Of a stretch of DNA of 55,266 nucleotides, positions 40,001-48,877 are shown piece by piece. Source of the DNA: Mycobacterium sp. 1245805.9 (GTDB taxonomy: Bacteria; Actinomycetota; Actinomycetes; Mycobacteriales; Mycobacteriaceae); contig NZ_LZKR01000062.1 of NCBI RefSeq assembly GCF_001672915.1, positions 1-55,266 on the forward strand, written 5' to 3'. Position 1 is the first letter of the stretch. Each line of letters starts with the position of its first letter. A program made the position numbers and the translations under genes. The notes beneath the pieces were generated by a model. The model was given only the letters and a program-made list of their open reading frames with translations. It was not told the DNA's origin and did no database searches.

Positions 40001-40899
40001 CCACCCCGCCCGCCCCGCCCGGCTGGCGCGCGCGCTGCTGCCCGCGACACGCCGCATGCCTTGAGCCGGGCGGGGCGGGACGGGGGCGGCCGCCAGGGCT
40101 GCTGATCGTGCGCGGGCCATGCGTAGCAAGGGGTTTGGCCGTCCAGCAGCCGTCGCAGACCGGGGATGGCCAGCTCGGTTGCGGACCAGTCGTAGAGCAG
40201 TTCGACTCGCGGTTGGATGACCCCGACGTCGAGCAGATGCCCTACTCCGTGCTCGGCCCGCAGGTAGGGCGCGAGGTCATCGCCGAGCGGGTAGCGATCG
40301 GGCAGCACCCGGGAAAGCGACAGGAAGATCCCAGTCATGCCCAGCCGCGGGTCGCCGAGCGGCCGACCGGCGACGGCCAGCCAGCCGAGCGCGAGGCGCG
40401 GCGAGGCGACCAGCGCGTGGGCGTAGAGGACCCGCATCAGCACCAGGTTGATGAAGAATCGCTCGACGCGGGACTCGCGCGCGGCAAGGTGCAGGTTCTC
40501 CAGGTACGCGGTCACGACACTGACGTTGTGCGCCCGGTACCAGCGCTGGGCCGACGGCCGCCGGATGAACTCGAGCGACGCGGCGACCGCGGCAGAGCTC
40601 GGGGCGCCGGGGTGGCCGAAGGCCAGGGCGCGCGCCTCCCACCCGTCGCGGAGCAGGCGCTCGTTGATCGCGCGCCACCACGGGCTGCCGGGGGACGGCC
40701 CCCCGGCCGGGTTGAGCAGCCCGCGCCGCAGCTGCCATCCCATGAAGGCCGAGGCCGCCTGGCGATACGGCAGGTGTCCGCGGTCGACGCGCGCCGGGAC
40801 TTCGTAGAGCCCCCGCATCAGCGCGAGCCGGGCATCCGGATCGTCGCGCACGCCGGCGACCCGGGCCCTGGCGACTTCGGCGGCCGTGTGCCGTGTCAC
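39799..40899 (-). CDS. Uncharacterised conserved protein with run-on C-terminus
   Basis: This 366-aa frame reads as a mainly helical soluble protein for its first ~265 residues (VDRGHLPYRQAASAFMGWQL, NERLLRDGWEARALAFGHPG, VERFFINLVLMRVLYAHALV). Ser/Pro/Arg-rich low-complexity sequence then overlaps the nitroreductase gene in a different frame. The true protein may end near the 'DGQTPCYAWP' segment in relatives, with the stop lost here by frameshift or mutation. No family is recognised. ATG 40899 is divergent from the coiled-coil gene. Confidence 0.6.
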   Translation of the reverse strand: MTRHTAAEVARARVAGVRDDPDARLALMRGLYEVPARVDRGHLPYRQAASAFMGWQLRRGLLNPAGGPSPGSPWWRAINERLLRDGWEARALAFGHPGAPSSAAVAASLEFIRRPSAQRWYRAHNVSVVTAYLENLHLAARESRVERFFINLVLMRVLYAHALVASPRLALGWLAVAGRPLGDPRLGMTGIFLSLSRVLPDRYPLGDDLAPYLRAEHGVGHLLDVGVIQPRVELLYDWSATELAIPGLRRLLDGQTPCYAWPAHDQQPWRPPPSRPARLKACGVSRAAARAPAGRGGRGGWTAWNSHSGSRGSIGTSPTPSSGCGPAGPRRFASSNTSAGAPESLTARRLPCSPPRSTASPVWRSC

Positions 40900-40910
40900 C
40901 CGCGCAAGCG

Positions 40911-40916
40911 TAGTGT
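40911..40916 (+). promoter_or_regulatory. -10 box of a probable leaderless promoter (coiled-coil protein gene)
   Basis: TAGTGT (TAnnnT) is followed by 6 nt (CATTTC) and ATG 40923. No Shine-Dalgarno sequence is visible. The geometry is the same as at 5155, 10416, 26772 and 48866. Confidence 0.5.
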
Positions 40917-40922
40917 CATTTC

Positions 40923-41264
40923 ATGGCCGACTCGCCTGGTGACGAGGCCGCCCAGCGCGCCCAGGAGCTGCTGCGACGGGAGTCCGAACTCGCCGCCCGC
41001 AAGGCCGTCACCCAGGACGATGTGCGGCGCGCCGCCGAGCGCGCCGATCGCGCCCACCGGCGGGACCAGGCGGCCCGGGAACGCGCGGTGTATCGCCACT
41101 ACGCGGCCGGCGCCGCCCACGAACGCGCCGCCGAGGTCGAGGAACTCGCGGTCGCGGAGGGCCTCGGCGACGTCGCCGCCCACCGGCGCGCGGCGGCAAA
41201 GGAACGCGAGGCCGCCCGCCGCGAGCTGCGTGCCGCGCAGGAAGCCGACCAGCAAGACGCCTGA
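40923..41264 (+). CDS. Short Ala/Arg/Glu-rich coiled-coil protein
   Basis: This 113-aa protein consists almost wholly of charged helix ([58 protein letters not shown]) with heptad-like Ala/Leu spacing. A long coiled coil is likely. It has no signal or membrane segment. The function is unknown. Its promoter looks leaderless, and it sits alone between a divergent gene and hemL. Confidence 0.72.
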   Translation: MADSPGDEAAQRAQELLRRESELAARKAVTQDDVRRAAERADRAHRRDQAARERAVYRHYAAGAAHERAAEVEELAVAEGLGDVAAHRRAAAKEREAARRELRAAQEADQQDA

Positions 41265-41291
41265 CGGCCCGCGCTCTGCTACACCCTGTAG

Positions 41292-41319
41292 TTGAACGAT
41301 CGGCCGAGGCTGGGACACT
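41292..41319 (+). promoter_or_regulatory. Probable hemL promoter
   Basis: TTGAAC (41292-41297), a 16-bp spacer and GACACT (41314-41319) lie 7 nt before ATG 41327. The -35 is fair. The -10 keeps only A2 and T6 of the consensus. A leaderless transcript for the hemL-to-ccsB operon is possible. Confidence 0.38.
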
Positions 41320-41326
41320 GGTCGGC

Positions 41327-42658
41327 ATGGGTACCAGTGACCAGGCGACCGCCCATGCTGCCACGACGGCGGCGTCGGCGCGGCTGTTCGAGGACGCCTG
41401 CGCCGTCATCCCCGGCGGGGTGAACTCCCCGGTGCGCGCGTTCACCGCAGTGGGCGGCACCCCGCGCTTCATCACCGAGGCGAAGGGGTACTGGCTCACC
41501 GACGCCGACGGCAACCGCTACGTCGACCTGGTGTGCTCCTGGGGCCCGATGATCCTGGGCCACGCCCACCCGGCCGTCGTCGACGCCGTCACCCGAGCCG
41601 CCGCCTCGGGCCTGTCGTTCGGGGCGCCGACGCCGGCCGAGAGCCAGCTGGCCGCCGAGATCATCGGGCGGGTGGCGCCGGTCGAGCGGATCCGGCTGGT
41701 GAACTCCGGCACCGAGGCCACGATGAGCGCCGTCCGGCTGGCCCGCGGGTTCACCGGCCGGGCCAAGATCGTCAAGTTCTCCGGCTGCTACCACGGGCAC
41801 GTCGACGCGCTGCTCGCCGACGCGGGTTCCGGCGTCGCGACGCTGGGCCTGCCGTCCTCGCCCGGGGTGACCGGCGCGGCCGCGGCCGACACAATCGTGT
41901 TGCCGTACAACGACATCGATGCGGTGCGGCAGAGTTTCGCCCAGTTCGGCGACCAGATCGCCGCCGTGATCACCGAGGCCAGCCCGGGCAACATGGGCGT
42001 CGTCCCGCCGGCGCCTGGCTACAACGCGGCGCTGCGCGCGATCACCGCCGAGCACGGCGCGCTGCTGATCGTCGACGAGGTGATGACCGGGTTTCGGGTC
42101 AGCCGAAGCGGTTGGTACGGAATCGATCCCGTCGCCGCCGACCTGTTCACCTTCGGCAAGGTGATGAGCGGTGGGCTGCCCGCCGCCGCGTTCGGCGGGC
42201 AGGCCGAGGTGATGGAGCGGCTGGCGCCGCTGGGTCCGGTGTATCAGGCCGGCACTTTGTCGGGGAACCCGGTGGCGGTGGCAGCCGGGCTGGCCACGCT
42301 GCGCGCCGCCGACGACGCGGCCTACGCCGCGCTGGACGCCAACGCCGACCGGCTGGCCGGACTGCTGTCCGAGGCCCTGACGAAAGCCGGTGTGCCGCAC
42401 CAGGTTCCGCGGGCCGGCAACATGCTCAGCGTGTTCTTCTCCGAGTCGCCGGTGACCGACTTCGCCTCCGCGCGGGCGAGCGAGACCTGGCGATACCCAT
42501 CGTTCTTCCACGCTCTGCTGGACGCGGGCGTCTACCCGCCGTGCAGCGCGTTCGAGGCGTGGTTCGTCTCGACGGCCCTGGACGACGACGCATTCGACCG
42601 GATCTCGGCCGGGCAGGCCCGGGCGGCCAGCGCGGCCGCACAGGAGGACAGGCCCTGA
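41327..42658 (+). CDS. hemL: Glutamate-1-semialdehyde 2,1-aminomutase
   Basis: This 443-aa PLP enzyme converts glutamate-1-semialdehyde to 5-aminolevulinate, the step between HemA and Hem[57 protein letters not shown] and [17 protein letters not shown] with the PLP Lys are all present. It lies 16 kb from the other haem genes and heads the cytochrome c maturation operon. Its stop shares a base with the next ATG (TGATG). Confidence 0.95.
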   Translation: MGTSDQATAHAATTAASARLFEDACAVIPGGVNSPVRAFTAVGGTPRFITEAKGYWLTDADGNRYVDLVCSWGPMILGHAHPAVVDAVTRAAASGLSFGAPTPAESQLAAEIIGRVAPVERIRLVNSGTEATMSAVRLARGFTGRAKIVKFSGCYHGHVDALLADAGSGVATLGLPSSPGVTGAAAADTIVLPYNDIDAVRQSFAQFGDQIAAVITEASPGNMGVVPPAPGYNAALRAITAEHGALLIVDEVMTGFRVSRSGWYGIDPVAADLFTFGKVMSGGLPAAAFGGQAEVMERLAPLGPVYQAGTLSGNPVAVAAGLATLRAADDAAYAALDANADRLAGLLSEALTKAGVPHQVPRAGNMLSVFFSESPVTDFASARASETWRYPSFFHALLDAGVYPPCSAFEAWFVSTALDDDAFDRISAGQARAASAAAQEDRP

Positions 42659-43266
42659 TGGCCGAACAGACCAAAGTCCACGTGGTCCGCCACGGCGAGG
42701 TGTACAACCCGAGCGGCGTGCTCTACGGCCGGCTGCCCGGATTCCATCTGTCCGACAGGGGGAGGGCGCAGGCCGACGCGGTCGCCGAGGCGCTGGCCGA
42801 CCGTGACATCGTCGCCGTCATCGCCTCCCCGCTGCAGCGGGCCCAGGAGACCGCCGCGCCCATCGCCGCCAAGCACGGCCTGGCCGTGGACACCGACCCC
42901 GACCTGATCGAATCGCTCAACTTCTTCGAGGGCCGCCGCGTCGGCCCGGGCGACGGCGCCTGGCGCGACCCGCGGTTCTGGTGGCAGCTGCGCAACCCGT
43001 TCACCCCCTCGTGGGGTGAGCCCTACGCCGAGATCGCGGCGCGGATGACGACCGCGGTGGACAAGGCGCGCGCCCGCGCCGCCGGGCACGAGGCGGTGTG
43101 CGTCAGCCACCAGCTGCCGGTGTGGACGCTGCGGCTGCACCTGAGCGGCAGGCGGCTGTGGCACGACCCGCGGCGACGGGAATGCGGGCTCGCCTCGGTG
43201 ACGACCCTGGTCTACGACGGCGATCGCCTGGTTGACATCGAGTACTGCGAACCCGCGGCGACATGA
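42658..43266 (+). CDS. Histidine phosphatase (phosphoglycerate mutase-like, Rv0525-like)
   Basis: This 202-aa protein has the RHG motif VHVVRHGEVYNPSGVLYGR with the phospho-His, ASPLQRAQETA and the second His in EAVCVSHQLPVW. It belongs to the histidine phosphatase superfamily, and the substrate is unknown. It is translationally coupled to hemL and precedes the thioredoxin-like lipoprotein gene. Co-location with hemL and the ccs genes is conserved in mycobacteria as I recall. Confidence 0.87.
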   Translation: MAEQTKVHVVRHGEVYNPSGVLYGRLPGFHLSDRGRAQADAVAEALADRDIVAVIASPLQRAQETAAPIAAKHGLAVDTDPDLIESLNFFEGRRVGPGDGAWRDPRFWWQLRNPFTPSWGEPYAEIAARMTTAVDKARARAAGHEAVCVSHQLPVWTLRLHLSGRRLWHDPRRRECGLASVTTLVYDGDRLVDIEYCEPAAT

Positions 43267-43297
43267 CGGCGCGCCGGCGACGATGCAGGACGAAGCG

Positions 43298-43906
43298 ATG
43301 AGGAGGAGCGGCGCCATCAGCTTCCGGCGGCTGGCGATGGCCGGGGCAGCGGTGGCCATTGTGTTGGCCGGCTGCTCCGGTCGCGACGCCGTGGCCCAGG
43401 GCGGCACCTTCGAATTCGTCTCGCCCGGCGGGAAGACCGACATCTCCTACGACCCGCCCGCCAGCCGCGGCCGGCCGGGCCCGCTGTCCGGGCCGGACCT
43501 GGCCGATCCGGCGCACACGCTCTCGCTGGACGACCCGACGTTCGCCGGCCGCGTCGTCGTCGTCAACATCTGGGGACAGTGGTGCGGTCCGTGCCGCGCC
43601 GAGGTCGCCCAGCTGCAGCAGGTGTATGACGCCACCCATGGCGCCGGGGTGTCTTTCCTCGGCATCGACGTCCGGGACAACAACCGGCAGGCGGCGCTGG
43701 ACTTCGTCGACGACCACCACGTCAGCTACCCGTCCATCTACGATCCGGCGATGCGCACCCTGATCGCGTTCGGCGGCAAGTACCCCACCACCGTGATCCC
43801 GTCCACGCTGGTGCTGGACCGCGAGCACCGGGTCGCGGCCGTGTTCCTGCGCGAGCTGCTGGCCGGAGACCTGCAGCCCGTGGTGCAGCGGGTGGCCCAG
43901 CAGTGA
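43298..43906 (+). CDS. ResA-like membrane-anchored thioredoxin (Rv0526-like)
   Basis: This 202-aa protein has an N-terminal signal with lipobox (AAVAIVLAGCSG), so it is a likely lipoprotein. A TlpA/ResA thioredoxin domain follows with VVVNIWGQWCGPCRAEVAQLQ (WCGPC active site) and TTVIPSTLVLD (cis-Pro). It would reduce apocytochrome c cysteines outside the membrane. ATG 43298 has AGGA upstream. ATG 43283 and a TTG at 43232 are longer options. The stop overlaps ccdA by 4 nt. Confidence 0.88.
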   Translation: MRRSGAISFRRLAMAGAAVAIVLAGCSGRDAVAQGGTFEFVSPGGKTDISYDPPASRGRPGPLSGPDLADPAHTLSLDDPTFAGRVVVVNIWGQWCGPCRAEVAQLQQVYDATHGAGVSFLGIDVRDNNRQAALDFVDDHHVSYPSIYDPAMRTLIAFGGKYPTTVIPSTLVLDREHRVAAVFLRELLAGDLQPVVQRVAQQ

Positions 43907-44682
43907 CCGGCTTCGCCCATATCGCCGCCGCCGGGCCGCTGCTGCTGGCGCTCGGCGTGTGCCTGCTGGCCGGGCTGGTGTCGTTCGCCTCGCCGTGCGT
44001 GGTCCCGCTGGTCCCGGGCTACCTGTCCTACCTGGCCGCGGTCGTCGGGGTGGACGAGCAGCCGCCGCCCGGCGCGATCAAGGCGCCGCCGGCCGCGCGG
44101 TGGCGGGTGGCCGGATCCGCGGCGTTGTTCGTCGCCGGGTTCACCACGGTGTTCGTCCTCGGGACCGTCGCCGTCCTCGGCATGACCACCGCCTTGATCA
44201 CCAACCAGCTGCTGCTGCAGCGCATCGGCGGCGTGCTGACGATCGTGATGGGCCTGGTGTTCGTGGGCCTCATCCCGGCGCTGCAGCGCCAGGCCCGGTT
44301 CAGCCCGCGGCAGCTGACCACGGTCGCGGGGGCGCCCCTGCTCGGCGCAGTGTTCGCCCTCGGCTGGACGCCCTGCCTGGGGCCCACCCTGACCGGGGTG
44401 ATCACCGTCGCGTCGGCCACCGACGGCGCGAACGTCGCGGGCGGCGTCGCGCTGGTGATCGCCTATTGCCTGGGGCTGGGCATCCCGTTCGTGCTGCTGG
44501 CGTTCGGCTCGGCCGGGGCGGTGGGGGCGCTGGGCTGGCTGCGAGGGCACACCCGGGCCATCCAGATCTTCGGCGGCGCGCTGCTGATCGCCGTCGGCGC
44601 CCTGCTGGTCACCGGGGTGTGGAACGACTTCGTCTCCTGGCTGCGCGATGCGTTCGTCTCCGACGTGAGGCTGCCGATTTGA
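43903..44682 (+). CDS. ccdA: CcdA thiol-disulphide transporter (Rv0527-like)
   Basis: This 259-aa membrane protein with six helices carries the paired Cys motifs SFASPCVVPLVPGYLSYLAA and LGWTPCLGPTLTGV. It passes electrons from cytoplasmic thioredoxin to the ResA-like protein. GTG 43903 overlaps the ResA stop (GTGA), and its own TGA overlaps the TTG of resB. This gives a fully coupled System II block. Confidence 0.92.
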   Translation: MTGFAHIAAAGPLLLALGVCLLAGLVSFASPCVVPLVPGYLSYLAAVVGVDEQPPPGAIKAPPAARWRVAGSAALFVAGFTTVFVLGTVAVLGMTTALITNQLLLQRIGGVLTIVMGLVFVGLIPALQRQARFSPRQLTTVAGAPLLGAVFALGWTPCLGPTLTGVITVASATDGANVAGGVALVIAYCLGLGIPFVLLAFGSAGAVGALGWLRGHTRAIQIFGGALLIAVGALLVTGVWNDFVSWLRDAFVSDVRLPI

Positions 44683-46364
44683 GTGCCCCCCTGAATGCGC
44701 GAGCAGACGCAGAATCGCACGAAAAGATCCGCGCCAGTGCGATTCTGCGTCTGTTCGCGACCCTTCGCGCCACGACGCGCAACACCTGGCGCGCGCTGAC
44801 CTCGATGGGCACCGCGCTGGTGCTGCTGTTCCTGCTCGCGCTGGGCGCGATACCCGGCGCGCTGCTGCCGCAGCGCAGCCTCAACGCCGGCAAGGTCGAC
44901 GAGTACCTGGCCACCCACCGCGTGATCGGGCCCTGGCTGAACCGGCTGCAGGCCTTCGACGTGTTCTCCAGCTTCTGGTTCACCGCCATCTACGTGCTGC
45001 TGTTCGTGTCGCTGGTCGGCTGTCTGACCCCACGGCTGATCGAGCACGCCCGCAGCCTGCGCGCCACCCCGGTGGCCGCCCCGCGCAACCTGGCCCGGCT
45101 GCCCAAGCACGCCGGAGCCGAAATCGCCGGCGACGCGGCCGATCTCAACACCCTGGCGAACACGATCGCCGGGCGACTGCGCGGCTGGCGCACGGCCATC
45201 CGGCACGAGGGCGAGGTCGTCGAGGTGTCCGCGGAGAAGGGCTACCTGCGCGAGTTCGGCAACATCGTCTTCCACTTCTCGCTGCTGGGCCTGCTGGTCG
45301 CGGTGGCCGTGGGCAAGCTGTTCGGCTACGAGGGCAACGTCATCGTCATCGCCGACGGCGGCCCCGGCTTCTGCTCGGCCTCGCCGGCGGCGTTCGACTC
45401 GTTCCGCGCCGGCAACACCGTCGACGGCACGTCACTGCACCCAATCTGCATCCGGGTCAACGACTTTGCCGCGCACTACCTGCCGTCGGGGCAGGCCACC
45501 TCGTTCGCCGCCGACATCGACTACCAGAACGGCCGCGACCTGGCGTCCAACAGCTGGCGGCACTACCTGCTGGAGGTCAACCACCCGCTGCGCGTCGGCG
45601 GCGACCGGGTGTACCTGCAGGGCCACGGCTACGCGCCCACCTTCACCGTGAGGTTCCCGGACGGGCAGACGCGCACGTCGACCGTGCAATGGCGGCCCGA
45701 CAACCCGCAGACCCTGCTGTCCTCGGGGGTGGCGCGCATCGACCCGCCGGCCGGCAGCTATCCCAACGCGGCCGAGCGCCGCCAGCACGAGATCGCCATC
45801 CAGGGTCTGCTGGCGCCGACCGAGCAGCTCGAGGGCACCCTGCTGTCGTCGCGCTTCCCGGCGCTGAACGCCCCGGCCGTGGCCGTCGACATCTACCGCG
45901 GCGACACCGGCCTGGACACCGGGCGGCCGCAGTCGTTGTTCACGCTGGATCCCCGGCTGATCGAGCAGGGTCGGCTGACCAAGGAGAAGCGGGTCAACCT
46001 GCGCGCCGGCCAGGAGGTCCGCCTCGACCAAGGCCCGGCCGCCGGCACCGTCGTCCGCTTCGACGGGGCCGTGCCGTTCGTCAACCTGCAGGTCTCCCAC
46101 GACCCCGGGCAGGCCTGGGTACTCGTCTTCGCGGTCACGATGATGGGCGGGCTGGTGGTGTCGCTGCTGGTGCGCCGCCGCAGGGTGTGGGTCAGGCTCA
46201 GCCCGGCGGCCGGTACGGTGAACGTCGAAATGGGCGGGCTGGCGCGCACCGACAACTCCGGGTGGGGGGACGAGTTCGAGCGCTTGACCGAGCGGTTGCT
46301 GCACGGGCTGGGCGAGCCCGACAGCGCCGGGTCCGTAAGGAGTTCTCAGGTGGACGTCAAATGA
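44679..46364 (+). CDS. resB: ResB/Ccs1 cytochrome c biogenesis protein (Rv0528-like)
   Basis: This 561-aa protein has helices at ALVLLFLLALGAIPGALLPQ, FWFTAIYVLLFVSLVGC and NIVFHFSLLGLLVAVAVG, a large extracytoplasmic domain, and a last helix at WVLVFAVTMMGGLVVSLLV. With CcsB it forms the haem delivery/ligation complex. TTG 44679 overlaps the ccdA stop (TTGA) and is the only start that covers helix 1 comfortably. Codons 7-27 are made from a long inverted repeat (44698-44759), so the N-terminus is probably species-specific. Confidence 0.88.
   Translation: MSAPLNARADAESHEKIRASAILRLFATLRATTRNTWRALTSMGTALVLLFLLALGAIPGALLPQRSLNAGKVDEYLATHRVIGPWLNRLQAFDVFSSFWFTAIYVLLFVSLVGCLTPRLIEHARSLRATPVAAPRNLARLPKHAGAEIAGDAADLNTLANTIAGRLRGWRTAIRHEGEVVEVSAEKGYLREFGNIVFHFSLLGLLVAVAVGKLFGYEGNVIVIADGGPGFCSASPAAFDSFRAGNTVDGTSLHPICIRVNDFAAHYLPSGQATSFAADIDYQNGRDLASNSWRHYLLEVNHPLRVGGDRVYLQGHGYAPTFTVRFPDGQTRTSTVQWRPDNPQTLLSSGVARIDPPAGSYPNAAERRQHEIAIQGLLAPTEQLEGTLLSSRFPALNAPAVAVDIYRGDTGLDTGRPQSLFTLDPRLIEQGRLTKEKRVNLRAGQEVRLDQGPAAGTVVRFDGAVPFVNLQVSHDPGQAWVLVFAVTMMGGLVVSLLVRRRRVWVRLSPAAGTVNVEMGGLARTDNSGWGDEFERLTERLLHGLGEPDSAGSVRSSQVDVK
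44698..44759. repeat. 21-bp inverted repeat inside the 5' end of resB
   Basis: CGAGCAGACGCAGAATCGCAC (44699-44719) and GTGCGATTCTGCGTCTGTTCG (44738-44758) match at 20 of 21 positions around an 18-nt loop. In the mRNA this forms a very stable hairpin just after the TTG start. It resembles dispersed palindromes I remember from intergenic regions of mycobacteria. Confidence 0.75.
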
Positions 46365-47338
46365 ACACGCTGCACGTCAACGTCACGCTGGCGCGCTACT
46401 CGGACTGGGCGTTCACCTCGGCGATCGTGGCCCTGGTCGTCGCGCTGCTGCTGTTGGCGGTGGAGCTGGCCTACGTCGGGGCCCGGCGCGCCGATCAGCG
46501 CGCGGCGGTCTTGGCCGGCTCGGTCGCGGCCGACAGCTCGGTCCCCGGCATCGTGGAGGACGCCGAGGCGCGGCCGTTCGACGAGCGCGTCGGGCGGGCC
46601 GGCCTGGCCGTGGTCTACCTCGGCATCGGGCTGCTGCTGGCCTGCATCGTGTTGCGCGGCCTGGCCACCGTGCGGGTGCCGTGGGGCAACATGTACGAGT
46701 TCATCAACCTGACCTGCTTTTGCGGCCTGGTCGCCGGCGCGATCGTGTTGCGCCGCCCGCAGTACCGCCCGCTGTGGGTCTTCCTGCTGCTGCCGATCCT
46801 GATCCTGCTGACCGTTTCCGGGCGCTGGCTCTACACCAACGCAGCGCCGGTGATGCCCGCGCTGCAGTCCTACTGGTTGCCCATCCACGTGTCGGTCGTC
46901 AGCCTGGGCTCCGGGGTGTTCATGGTCGCGGGCATCGCCAGCATCCTGTTCCTGTTGCGCACGTCGCGCCTCAGTGATCCGGAGGCCGACGGAGCGCTGG
47001 CCCGCATGGTTCGGCGGCTCCCCGACGCCCAGACCCTGGACCGCGTCGCCTACCGCACCACGATCTTCGCGTTCCCGGTGTTCGGCTTCGGGGTCATCTT
47101 CGGCGCCATCTGGGCCGAAGAGGCCTGGGGCAGGTATTGGGGCTGGGACCCCAAGGAGACGGTTTCGTTCGTCGCGTGGGTGGTATACGCGGCCTATCTG
47201 CACGCACGGTCGACGGCGGGATGGCGAGACAGGAAGGCGGCCTGGATCAACGTCGCGGGTTTCGTCGCCATGATCTTCAATTTGTTCTTCGTTAACCTGG
47301 TGACCGTGGGCCTGCATTCGTATGCGGGCGTGGGATGA
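46361..47338 (+). CDS. ccsB: CcsA/CcsB cytochrome c assembly protein (Rv0529-like)
   Basis: This 325-aa protein has about eight helices. The tryptophan-rich WWD-type signature IWAEEAWGRYWGWDPKET and flanking His residues (WLPIHVSVVSLG, VYAAYLHARST) bind haem for transfer to apocytochrome c. ATG 46361 overlaps the resB stop (ATGA), and AAGGAG lies upstream. It is the last gene of the hemL operon. Confidence 0.92.
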   Translation: MNTLHVNVTLARYSDWAFTSAIVALVVALLLLAVELAYVGARRADQRAAVLAGSVAADSSVPGIVEDAEARPFDERVGRAGLAVVYLGIGLLLACIVLRGLATVRVPWGNMYEFINLTCFCGLVAGAIVLRRPQYRPLWVFLLLPILILLTVSGRWLYTNAAPVMPALQSYWLPIHVSVVSLGSGVFMVAGIASILFLLRTSRLSDPEADGALARMVRRLPDAQTLDRVAYRTTIFAFPVFGFGVIFGAIWAEEAWGRYWGWDPKETVSFVAWVVYAAYLHARSTAGWRDRKAAWINVAGFVAMIFNLFFVNLVTVGLHSYAGVG

Positions 47339-47382
47339 CAGTCAGCAACCGACCCGAGTAACACACAACAGGGGGAGTGCAC

Positions 47383-48666
47383 GTGTCCGACCATCCAACC
47401 ACCGGCGTGGGTGCGCCCGAGCCGCCGACCACGCAGACGCCCCCCGAAGCGCCGCCCCCGCAGGCCGGGCCGGGCGACGAGGCGCCCACCCGCGCCTTCG
47501 CCGGATTCCGCACCGAGCGGCGCGTCCCCGGGCCCGAGCGGCGGCAGGCCGTGGCCCCCGTGCCCCCCGCCGCGCCCGGCGGGATGCCGCCCTGGGATCC
47601 CACGCCGGTGACCGGCATCCCCCGTGTCGACCCCACCGCGTTCGGGGCCTATTACAACGGGCCCGCGGAGGCGCCCCCGGCCGAGGCGCAGGCGCCCCCG
47701 TACCGGCCCGAGCACCTGCCGCACACGCCGTATCCGGAGCTGTCCACCGGCATGCTGTTGCGCCCGGTCAAACCGCCGCCCTCCGAGGGCTGGCGCCGGG
47801 TGATCTACGACCTGTCCGGTCACCTGATCAACCTGGGCGAGAGCCCGCGGGCCCAGCGTCACAACAACCTGGTGGCGCAGGTCAACCGGCCCCTGCGGGG
47901 TTGCTACCGGGTAGCGCTGCTGTCGCTGAAGGGCGGCGTCGGCAAGACCACGATCACCGCGACGCTGGGGGCGACGTTCGCGACGATCCGCGGGGACCGC
48001 GTCGTCGCCGTCGACGCCAACCCCGACCGCGGCACGCTGAGCCAGAAGATCCCGCTGGAGACGGCGGCGACCGTGCGCCAGCTGCTGCACGACGCCGGTG
48101 CCATCGAGCGCTACAGCGACGTCCGCCGGTACACCTCGAAGGGCCCGAGCGGCCTGGAGGTACTGGCGTCGGAAACCGACCCGGGGATCTCCGACGCGTT
48201 CGGCGCCGAGGACTACAGCCGCGTGCTGGAGATCCTGGAGCGGTTCTACGGCCTGGTGCTCACCGACTGCGGCCCCGGGCTGCTGCACTCGGTGATGTCG
48301 TCGGTGCTGGAGAAGGCCGACGTGTTGCTGGTCGTCGCGTCGGGGTCCATCAACGGCGCGCGCAGCGCCTCGGCGACGCTGGACTGGCTGGACGCCCACG
48401 GGCACGAGGAGCTGGTCCGCAATTCGGTCGCGGTCATCAACGCGGTGCGCCCGCGCACCGGCAAGGTCGACATGAACAAGGTCGTCGACCACTTCTCGCG
48501 CCGCTGCCGCGCGGTGCGGCTGATCCCGTTCGACCCGCACCTCGAAGAGGGCGCCGAGATCGACCTGGACCGGTTGCGGCGCGGCACCCGCGAAGCGCTC
48601 ACCGAGCTGGCCGCCGTCGTCGCCGACGGGTTCCCCGGCGACCAGCGCAACCCGGGTCTGGTTTAG
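47383..48666 (+). CDS. ParA/MinD-like ATPase with Pro-rich N-terminus (Rv0530-like)
   Basis: In this 427-aa protein, residues 1-~130 are Pro/Ala-rich and disordered. The P-loop domain then has VALLSLKGGVGKTTITATLGATFA (deviant Walker A, KGGVGKTT), VVAVDANPDRGTLSQK and GLVLTDCGPGLLHSVM. The domain plan resembles EspI and related ESX-associated ATPases more than chromosome-partition ParA. The role is unknown. GGGGGAG five nt before GTG 47383 fixes the start over GTG 47377. Confidence 0.85.
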   Translation: MSDHPTTGVGAPEPPTTQTPPEAPPPQAGPGDEAPTRAFAGFRTERRVPGPERRQAVAPVPPAAPGGMPPWDPTPVTGIPRVDPTAFGAYYNGPAEAPPAEAQAPPYRPEHLPHTPYPELSTGMLLRPVKPPPSEGWRRVIYDLSGHLINLGESPRAQRHNNLVAQVNRPLRGCYRVALLSLKGGVGKTTITATLGATFATIRGDRVVAVDANPDRGTLSQKIPLETAATVRQLLHDAGAIERYSDVRRYTSKGPSGLEVLASETDPGISDAFGAEDYSRVLEILERFYGLVLTDCGPGLLHSVMSSVLEKADVLLVVASGSINGARSASATLDWLDAHGHEELVRNSVAVINAVRPRTGKVDMNKVVDHFSRRCRAVRLIPFDPHLEEGAEIDLDRLRRGTREALTELAAVVADGFPGDQRNPGLV

Positions 48667-48672
48667 GAGGAA

Positions 48673-48831
48673 CTAGCGGGGGTTATCCCCGTGGCCTAAC
48701 CGCCGCAAGAAGTCGGGATCGTCGTCGGGTCCGATGACACGCGTCTTCGGCCGCTGCGCCTGCGACCGCGCCGCGCGCCAGCCAACATAGATCAGCGTTC
48801 CCAGGACCAGAACGAGTAGCAGGTAGAGCAC
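48673..48831 (-). CDS. 52-aa single-helix membrane protein (Rv0530A-like)
   Basis: The reverse strand from GTG 48831 encodes LYLLLVLVLGTLIYVGWRAA, a transmembrane helix, then a basic segment and an acidic DDDPDFLRRLGHGDNPR tail. GGAGGAGG lies 6 nt upstream, an excellent ribosome site. It is convergent with the ParA-like gene (6 bp between stops) and divergent from the DUF4229-type gene. The function is unknown. Confidence 0.75.
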   Translation of the reverse strand: MLYLLLVLVLGTLIYVGWRAARSQAQRPKTRVIGPDDDPDFLRRLGHGDNPR

Positions 48832-48865
48832 TCAACACCTCCTCCGAGCGAATATACGCGGGCCG

Positions 48866-48871
48866 TAGGCT
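48866..48871 (+). promoter_or_regulatory. -10 box of a probable leaderless promoter (DUF4229-type gene)
   Basis: TAGGCT (TAnnnT) is followed by 6 nt (CGGGGT) and GTG 48878. No Shine-Dalgarno sequence is present in this orientation. Confidence 0.5.
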
Positions 48872-48877
48872 CGGGGT

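Noticed and set aside
48671..48690. Terminator hairpin GGGGGTTATCCCC after the ParA-like gene
   Set aside because: The short stem lies inside the coding region of the 52-aa membrane protein and has no U-tract, so its function is doubtful.
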